Positions 25,689 to 37,600 of a stretch of DNA of 64,000 nt are shown one piece after another. The stretch is from Siderastrea radians (lineage: Eukaryota; Cnidaria; Anthozoa; Scleractinia; Rhizangiidae), in NCBI GenBank assembly GCA_964017195.1, contig OZ024892.1, positions 7,855,866 to 7,919,865 on the forward strand, in the 5' to 3' direction. The number at the start of each line of letters is the position of its first letter. Position 1 is the stretch's first letter. The notes under the pieces are model-generated. The model did not search any database. It worked only from the letters and a program-made list of their open reading frames with translations, and was not told the DNA's origin. A program made the position numbers and the translations under genes.

Positions 25689-28600
25689 ACCCACGAGTTA
25701 TAAGCTGAAGAGAGCTGAAGGCAACATACATGACAGTGAACAATTGTCCGATAAATTATGAAGTATAAGTTTTCAAACCCAACGTTGTGAAACTTAACTG
25801 AACGATTATAGCTTCCTGAAATAGTATTTTTTTCTGTAAGATGCCGCTGTTCATTTCGCTTTTTCCCATTTGGAAAAAATGGGAATGCGCAGTTGATTCA
25901 AACTTTTAAATCACTAGTTACCATAAAAATCAAGAAAGAAAGAGAACAAAAACAAGAAAGAAAAAAAAAGGAAAAATAATCGTTATCACATGACTGAAAG
26001 AAAAAGGTGCCAAAACCTTGCGAAGTGTTACAGCGTTTCTTTGCAAAGCTGAATGGATCAATGAAACTGCTCCCAAGTGAACGTCCGGGAATAATTTTTT
26101 GAAAAAGTCTTGCAATTATTGGCTCTAAAATGTGGTACAGGCTTGATGTTTCCTGAAAAACTGTTGTATTCATCGTCCAAAGCGGATTGAAGCTGTGCGA
26201 TTTTAGCATTGTAGATGGAGAGTTGAAACGAACACAAAACGTAGTGGTTCTAGGTTCAGAGGCCGCGGGCGATGTGCAAAACAACATGTTAACAATGAAT
26301 CAAACAACTGGGAAAGCGATCATTCAACTTATTTTGCATTACGTTCTCTTTATTTGAACATTTGGAGCTGCTTGAACTCAGAGCTACAACGATTGTAGGT
26401 AAAACGATGTTATATATATAGCCGAAGAAAATGTCGTCCTCTCTTATTCAAAGCTCAGTTGATGCGTGACACCAGTGATAATAAGAAAAAGTTAATACGC
26501 GAGTTAAACACGTTAAGGTGTCATAGTTTGTAAAGGCACAAAAGTTTCGGGCATAGCCCTTCTTTGGTTGTTCGTTTCTTGTGCGCGCGCTTTACGTGTA
26601 CATTTTTCAGTTAGGCTTTTGTATGGCGCAACGCGCATATTCCTGCACACTGAAGAAGGGCTATGCCCCAAACGTTTGTGCCTTTACAAACTATGACACC
26701 TTTACGTGTTTAACTCGCGTATTAACTTTCTCTCTTATTCAGCTTATTTAACTAGTACTTCAGCTGTAGCTTGTTTTTGGTAGCGAATCACTGAAACGTA
26801 TGACACTTCAATATTATTTAACTGTTCTCTTCAAGTTTACTCTTTTATTTTTGTATCATGTCTAGATCTGGATATTTTGGTGTCAAAGGTATCAAACGTT
26901 TTCCATATAAAACCTACCTTTTGTGAACATTTGTTGATAGTGCGACGGTAGTAGTAAATGGCGCTCAGATGGTAGATTTCCTGGCTTCTGATTGGTCGAG
27001 TGACGTCACTCGTCACGTGATGGGGGAAACCGCGGACCAGGGGTAAAAAGGGATCGCGGGCTCACCGGAAGTCACATGACCGGAAGTCACATGACCGGAA
27101 CCGGAAGTGACGTCACCTAAACCGGAAGTCACGTGATTTGGAAGGGGAAACCGCTGACCAGTCTGAAAAATCGATCGTGGGCTCAGGATAGGGCAAAACC
27201 GCGGAGAAAACGCGGGCGCAAAGTCCAAAGTCCAATTTCTGCAACGGGGGTGATCCTTGGAGTGAAAACACAGAAAAAAATTAAATACTTTTTATTGTGA
27301 TACTTTTTTTCACAATAAGTGAGAGAAAAATTAGTATGAGGGTTCCAATGATAAGTCTTCCTTTGAGTTCCTCTTTGAGTGTTCCTGCTTTTTGATGAGT
27401 GTTGTGATTCTCACTGGTATCCATAAGGGTAAGTTAAAAAGGTGTGCGGATCGACGACTCTCTTGTCATACACCAATTGATACCGTTTGTAATCCGGAAA
27501 GGTGTACAGTTCATAGGTTTTGGGATCCCGGACAATCTGGTGGGTTTTGATGACTTGGGTTTGGCGTGGTTTCAGGAGGGGTTTCTGGATTTCGTCGAGG
27601 ACGTTCTGTCGCATGACGTTATAGTTCAACTGGCTCTTGCCTTCACTGTTGAGGCGGAATCCCCGCACCTTGCACTCAATGTGCCTCTTGTGGGTTTGGT
27701 AGCCATAGTTCTTGGGACCCGCCGACACGAATTCCGTAATGTAGTCGTCGGGATCCAATTCACTCGTGAAGTCCCCGAGGTACTCGCCCAAGGCCGGGTT
27801 GGTTTGATCCCCGTCTTGCAGGAAGATGATGGAGTCCGTGTCGTAATATAACACACGTTCCCCCAATGGTTCGAGGGTGGCATAGAGTCGGAGTCGGGCC
27901 CAACAGGTGGTGAAACAGGCCACGAAGATGTTCAGGTTGGGTGACACGGGGATGTCTTCGTCCTGGTACTGGTAATGGGCCTCCACTAGGTCGTCATTGA
28001 TGACGGAGACGTGGCGCACGTCCAAACTATCGGTATCCAGGAAACGATGAAAGGCTTGAGGGTCATGAAAGGGTTGGACTTGGGTTTTGTTGAGGCGTTG
28101 ACCAAATTTACCCCACATGGAATTGAGCATCATTTTGGCCAGGGTGCGGAGTCCCGGGTTCTTCTCTATTTTGTCGTACTCCAACTGGATGCCTTCCTGT
28201 TCGAAATAGTTGTCTATATAAGTTTGTTTGTCTTGTTCAGTCATGTTCTCCTCAGGCCACCCACTCGCCTCTTGTTTGATTTTCAACCAGGTATTGACGT
28301 AATCTTCGAAGAGTCCCTGGCAGGTCTCGTCAAAATGCCAGACCTCGTAGATGTACTGGACTTGGTACCCGAGCTCGACGGCTTTGGCCAATTCCGGACT
28401 GCACCATGTCCCCGTCAGGGCGCGTTGGTCGTCGGTGTGATGGCATTTGGCAGTTCTGTCTAGAAGGGGTTTGGCCATTTCTTCTTCCACACAACGGGCA
28501 CAGAGGGGAAACAGGAGTTTGCTGTCATGGCGGTAAGGCAGGACCAGATGGTACAATTCACGCGGAGGCAAGATTTGACATTGGATGAGACCAAAGTACG

Positions 28601-31600
28601 GGTGGATGTCGGTGTGACCCGGGGTGGAGATGAAACGAGGATGTCCCTTCGGGTAGACACAGGTTTTGTTGACCCATGGGTACAAGGAGGTGACATCGAT
28701 GTAATGGATCTTTTGACTGGGGGGGACATGGTGGTACAGCTTGACGGCATTGGTACGCCCTCCACAGAAGGCGTCGCGGGGATTCAAGGGGTCTGTGAAT
28801 TGAAGCTGATCCACAAACGTGCGGATATCCGAGGAGGTGTCTTTGAGACGAGCCCATTCACATTCCCACATTTGAACGACCGTGTACCCGAGCTCTTTGA
28901 GCCGTTGGATCTTTTGTTGGGTGGTCTCGTAGACATCTTGCAGGGTCCGATCAAAGTGGCGTACATGGGGTTCGTGGCGGTTTGGATAACACGTCGGGCA
29001 TCCATGGGTAAAACAGCCTTGAAATTCGTACACGGTCCGGGTGTCGTGGCAGTACCCATCCACGAAGCCAACAGGGGGGATGCGAACTTCACCGGCATTA
29101 CCCACATGTTGGACTTCTTGGCCACACCAAGTGAGCCATTCCAGGGCGACGCGGGATTGGTTGATGGAGTTGCGCCAACCACGGACGGGTTCACTGGCAA
29201 TGCTGTTGGGGATCATCCGGTTCATGCGTAAATCCCGGTTGCAGGCCGAAGCAATCGTAATATGCTCAAAAGGGTTGAAGCCCGTCAGGGTTTCAAACAA
29301 TCGTTTGAAGGTCAAGCATCCTTGTTTCAAGAGACGTACATCGGATTTGCAGTACTTAACCAGTTCTTTGCGGAAGTCAAAGACTTGGTCGCGTTGGTCT
29401 TGATGCCAGGTTTCCAAGGCTTGCTTGCCCTCAGGAGACATGGTTTCGGGCATGTAGTAATCGAGGGCCGGGACGGGTCCCACGTAGTTTTGGTGGTCGG
29501 GGTGGTTGAACTTGTGGGGGAAGTACCCTTTGCAGAGTTCGGTCAAGCCAAAGGTTTTGGGAAAGGCGGAGAGTGGCATCTGGAAAAAACTCATCGAATC
29601 GATGAAGCGGATACGGTCATGTTGGACTTGCAAGAGTTTACACCCGTTCCGGAGCTGCTCGACGATTCGGTTGTCGCCATAGTATTGACGAATGACAAAG
29701 TATCCGTCATAGCCTTGGAAGTTATGGGCCAGGACATTGACTTGACGGGTATCGTGGAGGGTCAAGGTATCTAACCATTCCAGGAAATCTCGGACGCAAT
29801 GGTGGCCAGGGAAACACACGGGTTGGTCGTCGTCTTCGGTTTCGGCCACGACGAGGTTAGCGATGTGTCGTTCCTGGGGTTGCATGGCTTCAATATCAAA
29901 AAATACATGCAAAGGAGGCTGGTCCTCCGGGACGGTGTCTGTGGTTCCTCGTTTCCTCTTTCTTTTCTGGTTGGCTTGAGGTTTGGGGGCTGTTTGAATA
30001 AAACAACGATGCGTTTCGCCGTCCACGTACTCGTGGCAGGAGGGACAATCGATATGGTAGCATCGATGCTTTGTAATCTGGTCTAATCCCACGTTCTGTT
30101 TACGACAGTCTTTACAGCGACGACGTTGAGAACAGATGGTGGACTGGAGGTTGCTGGCGGGTTTGCCAGCGTGGTCTTTGACGAGATGCATTTGGAAACA
30201 CGTGTCTCCGAAAAAGTCCCGATGACAATGTTGACACCGTTGGGTGGCTTTCTGGCCCCGGGGATAGGCTGCCTGGAAATCGGGGCACTCTTTTTGGCGA
30301 CAGGCTCCGCACAACTTGGTCTTGGTGCATCGATGGTGATCTTCATGGTCATAGGGTTTCCAACAATGGGCACAGACGTAACTGGACCCGAAAAATCCAG
30401 GCAACTTGGTGATGACATCATAATGGTTTTGGTGGTGCAACAGGATCAATTGTTTGTCTTGGGGGGCTCCAAAGGTCGTGATGTGAAAAGATCGATGGGC
30501 ATCCACCAACAGGATCTGGTAACCTCTGAGGGACGGGGCTTGACTAAAAGACGTCAAGGCGTCGTAGCTGCATGGCCCGAGGGGCACATTGGCTTCATTA
30601 TGGAGGTCCCAAGCGAGGGTTCTTTGCAGGGGCCCGTATCCCCTCTGAATGGATGCCAGTTTCGGGTGCTGGTCCACTCTGGCTTTGGCGACGACGAGGG
30701 CTCGAGCACAACAGAGTTCATCCCTGTTTTGAATCCGGATGATCGATTTGGAGTTCCTGGTTAACATGTCCATGGTAGGGTGGCCGGGTTTGCCACGACG
30801 CGGTCTGCCGGTGCCCTGAGGGGCATGATGAACTTGCGTAATGGAGACTTGAAAGGAATCGTCCATTTCAAATTGTTCGTTGCTGTTGAGGGCTTGAGCT
30901 AAACGTTGGAACAGGGCCTCCACACGGTCTCCGCCTTCACGCCATTCCCCCGCGCGTAATCCCCATCCCTGAAAATTGTTATGGAGTCGATTGGATCCGA
31001 TGGTAAAGTAAAGGCGATCTTGATCGTGGAGGTCCGGCGTGGTGGTTAACACTTGATTCACTGCTCGACGTAACCCCTCTTGGAGAGCTTCCGTGATGTT
31101 TTGATCTGGAATCAAGTTCCCCCTTTGACGTAACCGGGTATTGAAATGACGTTCACGCACCCCCATTCGACGACTCGTCCGATCGACAAAGGGTTGGAGT
31201 TCAAAGTCAAAGGTTCCGATCGTGGTATCCAACCCTCCTGCACCCCTTTGTATCGAGGTATCTCCGGCTCCGCTTTGTTGAAGGAGTCGTGTTTGAAAGG
31301 CATGTTGTCGTTCCAAATGGGCCAATAGGTCATCATCATCATCATCACTAGACAGTTGTAGGTCGAGTAATAGGTCACTAGGCCCAGCACGAGCATCATC
31401 TTCTGGCGGCGGCGAGGCCATGATCAGATGAACTCCGCTGGCGATCGGGGCTCTGTTTTTATAGAGAAAAAAGGGTCACGTGAAGAAGAAGAAGCTGCAG
31501 GAACCAATCACAAGCAGTCCCCACGGGGGTCTCTGGGAGGGGTGGGACGGGGTGGGGGGACCCCCCTCCCCCCTCTCTAGTTTGGACCCATGGGGCATCA

Positions 31601-34600
31601 CGGGAACGAATAAACCGCTATAAAAGAAATCGAATCGCCGGCGGAGTCATCTCAAAATGGAGGTTGCTCATAAAGAGTTGTTAGAAGCCTTGGACGAATT
31701 TGAAGCGGATTTAGAAGTGGAGACGATTTTAAAGAAAGTCAAGGAGGAGTTGGCGCTGGACGACACGGTGACTGAATTTGGCGAACAATTGATCGAAAGA
31801 GAACGTCAGAAAGGGGCAGCTCAGGCAACCAGGGCAGCACGAGCCACCTACTTCCACCAGCTTTGTTACCCTCAACACACCTGTGAGTGGTTTGTGGAGG
31901 GGTTGGACTATTGCTGCTCGTATTGGCGTTATCAATTCAAACGGCCAGATACCCCTCCACCAGCACCGCCACCCTCTCCCGATGTGTGCCGCAAGAGAAT
32001 TGCGTCCCCGCAGAGCCCCCTACAAGAGTCAAGAAAGCGCTGCCGCGCCCAAACAGACAACCCTCCAAGCGTCCCAAAGAGCCCGGCGTCGGGGGGAAAC
32101 TGACAGGTGCTACCAGCCACCGCATCGACCCCTGCTCCCCAGGTCGACCGAAAGAGAGTTGCGCCCCCGCAGAGCCCCCGTCAAGTACCACGAAAGCGAT
32201 GATGACGAATGGCCACCCCCCCGACCGGGCCCGAGAGCCCGGCGGGCGGCGGCCGACAGGCGCTACCAGACAACGCATCGAGCCCAGAGGTTGGAGTGCC
32301 AAAAGCGTTACCGGGCAAAGCACCGAGAGCGCTTGTTGGAGATCAATAAGCGTTACAGAGAACGACATCGAGAGCGCATAAGGGAGAAAGACAGGCGGTA
32401 CTTTAAAGCCAATAAAGAACGGATCCTGGCGCGTCAGCAACGATATCGGGAGAGCCATCGGGAGGAGGTGAGGGAGAGACAGCGACGATATCGAGAGAGG
32501 CGTCGAGAGGAGTTGAGGGAGAAACTGCAACGATATCGAGAGAGCCATCGAGAGGAGTTGAGGGAGAAACTGCAACGATATCGAGAGAGCCATCGAGAGG
32601 AGTTGAGAGAGAAACAGAGGCAGCGTCATGCCCGTCGTCGGGAGTCCCATCCCGAGCTGGTGAGGGAGCAAAACAGGATTCGTCGAGCCCGTTTTCGGGC
32701 GAAAAAGAGAACGGAGAAGCTGATGACGTTAACCATCCCCCTGACGGATTGTCGGACATCCATGCCTGTGACGGACTATGTCCAAGCCTTTTGTGACTCG
32801 CTGGACTCTGGGGATACCCCGCTCCCGGAATCGCAGGACTCTGTGGATACCCCGCTCCCGGAATCCTTTCTTCAACTCCTTGAGGAGGACGGGCCTACGC
32901 GCCTTGATTCGGGAACTATGCAAGGCGGTGAACCCTCTGACTTGGATGACCTTTCATTTTTGTCGGATTTATTGTCACCCGACGAGTGGGAGCAGGTGAG
33001 GGACGATGTGCAGGATTTTGATGTGGAGGCTTTCGTTGCTGATTGGTTGGACGACATGCCGTCATCCGACGAGGGTGTCGATTTGATGTATGATTTAGTG
33101 TCTTAACCCTCGTTTCCGTCATTTGGCAGAACATTCAATCGTTTCCGTATTTGGCAGAACATGCAATCGTTTCCGTATTTGGCAGAACATTCCATCGTGA
33201 CATTGTGGTAGAACGATCAAAGAGACAGTGATTGACATTTTCATTTTTTTATTGACACAACAATGGTATGGGGGTGTCATTAAAGTGTTTTACAATTTTA
33301 AACGTTTCTTGGCTTGCATGATTTTCTTGACCACCCGTTCCGTCTTGGTTTTCTTGCCGGGTAATTTATCAATGGCTTGGATCATCTTGGTATCGGCTTT
33401 CCATTTATCTTGCAAATTCTTGGCACGGCTGTAATCAATGTCGTGTTGTTTCGCAATTTGGTCCAAGCGATTGATCCCGGGATCCCCCCGTTTTAGACGT
33501 TTGGCCAAATGCGTGCCAGGGCCCATGTACTGATAGCCAGGCCAATGAAATTCTTTGCCGGTTTTAGCAATCCATTTTTGGACATCCAAGGCCCCTCCGC
33601 GTTGACGGCGTTTCACGCCCCTTCTCCTCCTCCTCCTCTTGGTACGGGGGGCCATCTTTTAGTCCGTGTCGTAATCCAATCGACGTCGTAACTTTTTGCC
33701 TTGGTGCCAATCTTCCCACCCGGGTAAGGGTTTTAATGCTTGCACTTCACGGGAGACGCCTTTGCCTTTGCCTTTGCCTTTACGACTCTCGGCTAACTTT
33801 TTTTCCAAGGCCTTGCGCTGTTCTCGAATGGCTTCTAAACGCGACCGGCTATCCCCTCGACTGGTGGAAGGGCTCCCTTTCTTGACGATCTTACCGGTGG
33901 TGGCGGCTGCTCCTTTGCCTTTCTTGGTAGCAGGGGTAATGGGTGGTTTGGGCGTCGACGGGCTCCCTTTTATCATGCGCTTCAACCATTGTTCCACGGG
34001 TCCCGTCACCAAATCCCCGGCCTCTTCCTCTTCGTCTTCGCCAGGAGGTGCACCCGGGGCACCCACTCCTACGCCTCCGGGAAATTGACGAATGCGTTTG
34101 GTTAACTTGGTTAATTCTTGACTCAACGGTTTGGTTTGAGCATTGACCAGGGCTGGGGGCAATTGGGGATTGGCTAACAAGACATGTTTTTGGGCGGCGA
34201 GCGTCGCGGCTTTGTTCAACAAGGCATTTTCGGTGAGTTCTCCTTTGTAATATTGAATGAGTTGCTCCAAGTCCTTGTGGGGAATCATGTAGACCTCGTC
34301 CATGGGGGTTGACTACACTCGGAGCAAAGTTCCCCGTCTTCTATCTCACGACAGCTCTCACAAAGACGGGCCTTTAAGATGTCCCTGTACTCTCGATACA
34401 ACAGGTGATATTTATGCTTCCAATAAGAACAGGCGTCTTTCCACTGGTCGGTAGCCCGATTGGCCTCTTGTAACAGGGTGATCCATGTGGCCAGGGTTAA
34501 CGGGTCGGTCGAGCACATTGACATAACACCTCGTGAAGTCCTTGAAACAAACCGCGTCCTTTTTGTTGAACCAACCACGCACGCCGTTTTTTGACGGAAT

Positions 34601-37600
34601 GTCGACGACGTCCCAAATCGCGTAGCACCTTTTTATAGGGTTGAAGTTTAGCCAGCATGGGGGGTGTGACGGGAATCTTGTTTTTTAAGAAGTTCAAGAC
34701 CAGTTCACTCACAGCATTGATTTGATCGGCATTGGCATGTTGTAACAACTCTTGACGTTTGGAACCATTGGCTTCTTGTAACATGGACCGTAAAAACGGT
34801 AATTGACGTCGAAGACGTTGCATCGTTTACCGATGACGGCGACGATACCGTTGATTGGCTTTTTGGATCGTGCGTTTTATACGTTTATCCGTTTCCAAAG
34901 CCACGGCTTTCCCTAATCCTACCATGGCGGGGACCAATAGGTTTAAAAAACCGCCTCGTTGACGACGTCGTCGTCGTCGTAATCTTCTTCTCCTCACCAT
35001 GGACGGTTCGTCAATAGACGTTGAAGGACTTTGTTTTGTTTGATGAGGTCTTGCGTCTCTTTATAGCCTTGACGGGTATTGCGTTTGAAATCGGACCACC
35101 AACCCCCACCTCGTTGTCGTCGGTAATGTTGTACATTATCGGTAATGCCTTTTAAGGCTTGACCGCCTAATTTGCCTAAAGCAAGTCCAAACCCAGGCGC
35201 GGGGCCTGAGAGAAACATACTCATGCCATGGGCAATTTTATCCACCAAACGGGGTTTGCGACGCATTAAAGCTCCTCCTCGTTGTTTCCTTTTTCTGCGT
35301 CGTCGTCGTCGTCGTTGGACGGCCATGGTTCTAAGAGTGTAGGACTGGGAGGGAGCGGCTTTTTATGGATCCAGTAGTCTTTGGGTCTCAAGGGACGAGG
35401 ACATCCGTCTACATAGCATAGGGCTTCCAAGGGTTGGTACACAAAATGACGATGGTAATCTTGGACACATCGTTTGGGTAACGGAGGGGTGAAATCCACA
35501 ATGGTGTCATCCAACGTTTGCATCTTGATTAAAAATCCTTCCAGGTCCTCCAAGGGGACACCCCTCACATAGGTTTTCAATTCGGTCAAGGCTTTGGCAT
35601 AGGTGGTAAACGCAAACCGACTCATGGTCACTTTAAATCGGTATTGTTTAAAATCATTCCATCCTTTGACCACGGTGCCCACCGCTGCCAAACACGCTAC
35701 CAACGTACTGTTGTCCAAAAGAGGGCCAGCAATCATGCCCGCGGCCATCAGGAGTAACGCCAGGCCATTGAACAAGGCATTGATACACTTGTAATGATTC
35801 AACATTTTTCGATAACACCACCATTGTTGATGGTAAAAGGCATACAAGGAATCCATCCGTTGTAACAATTCGGGGGGCAAGGGGATGCCAGGACGTCGAG
35901 ATCCATTCAATAACGACACGACGGTTTTCATCCTCACGGCGATACCCGGGACGACGAGGTTTGTACGCTGGGGGCTCCTCCTTGTTTATAACTGGTCACA
36001 ATGCTATTGGTCATGGTCACATTAGCAATTTCCCGTCCTTGGGCCAATTGTTCTTGATCTTGTAATAGCATCCGTAAACGTCGTTGTAAATCGGCTTGAC
36101 GCAAGGTACGAGGTTGTCTGCCAGACCTCCCAGACGATCCGGGAGTGGTGGAGGCAGGTGAAGTGGGGAAAAGGCGTCGGCGTCGGCGCCCCCGTCGTCC
36201 ACCACCACCACCACCTCCACCACCTCCTCCACCTCCTCCACCACCACCACCAGCACCACCTCCTCCACCACCAGCACCACCACCACCACCACCACGTCCA
36301 CCGCCACGTCCACCGCCACGTCCACCGCCACGTCCACCTCTAGTCCTAGGTCCACGGCGTCCCCTACCATTACCCCCAGCACCCACCGCTGTTCGAGCAC
36401 CCGCCGCCGCCCGGGGTACGCTAGGAGGCGTTGCAGGCGTTCGAGCCCCGGACGACAAGCGAGCGCTCCCCTGACTAAGGGGGGTTCGCGCTCCGGACGA
36501 CAAGCCAGCGCTCCCCCTAGTAAGTGGAGTGTCCACGGAAGACGGCGGGGTGGTCTGGGGGCTATGGAATGAGGGTGAATGGGATGCTCGACTTCCTACC
36601 CCCGCGGGGGAAGAGGCCTGTGCAGGGGGTGCCCCATCTACATCGGGCCAACTCGCGATGACGTCCGCAGAGGGGATGGATTGCATAAACTCATAGAGGG
36701 GATCAGGGGGCATTTCCTCCATGGCCGTGTCGATAAGGCCTTCGTCTCCCGTGAAAAACAGATCTTGGAAGGCCCCTGGGGACATGACATTGCTGCTGGA
36801 CGCCCCAACCCCAGCGGGGGCCACGGTATCGTACGATTGCGGAGGTTGACGGTCGTCCTCGGCCATGGTTGCTCTTTTTTCCGGTTCCAAAGGGGGTGTC
36901 GTGCCTTTATACTCGCTTTTGATAGGTGCGCGTCCATCCTTCGTCTTTTAACAGGTGACTCAACACCCGTTGTTGATCGGAGGAGGCGGGATGTAAATCC
37001 AGCATCAAATAGCCATACGGACGCGTGGTCGCCTGATGAAACGTCTCCAAGGTGTCTTTCCAGGTGGTCGGAAACGATTGCAGCATGACATTGCGTACCC
37101 CTAATTGATCCCGGGGATTCTTGAACGCCACAATGTAATGCGCATTGCGGGAAATACTTTTGGCATAGCGCCCCACGGGAAACATGTCTTGGCACAAGTA
37201 GAGCACCGTCACCCCTTGATGATGCGAATGTTTGGTGAATAAATCCAACACGCGTTTATCGTGACTCCCTTCATCCATTAAATCATCCAAGACCAGGACC
37301 CCCTGTCCTTGAGGAAACCATTGGACCAACGCGTCATGATCGGGAATCCCTTCGTGAAACACCACCCCATGATCTTGCATGCCTCGAAATCGATCTTGCC
37401 ATGCCCCATAACAATAATGCACTTGCGTTGGGGGCCTTTCAAACAACTCGGGGTTGTCTACCAAGAGTTTTTCCGTAAAGACCGTTTTGCCACATCCCGA
37501 GGGTCCCACCACCAAGATAGAGGAGGGAGTATGAAAACGAAACGGTTTCCCCGTTTGCATGATGATGATACTACCCAGGGGGGGGAAAAAAAGGCACCTT

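Noticed and set aside
28527..29231. Several 100-230 codon frames on the plus strand opposite the polymerase
   Set aside because: Low stop density from GC-rich codons; no motifs, and the polymerase on the minus strand is unambiguous.
31882..32260. Splicing from GTGAGT at 31883 to the AGs at 32013, 32106, 32172 or 32259
   Set aside because: All four acceptors are in the wrong phase for joining ORF 1 to ORF 2.
31937..32671. 244-codon minus-strand frame opposite the arginine-rich ORF
   Set aside because: It is the antisense reading of the repeats; no start context or domain.
36017..36474. Poly-valine and poly-proline/histidine frames overlapping the glycine-rich viral gene
   Set aside because: These are shadows of the polyglycine codons; the minus-strand frame with Kozak ATG and TATA box is the better gene.
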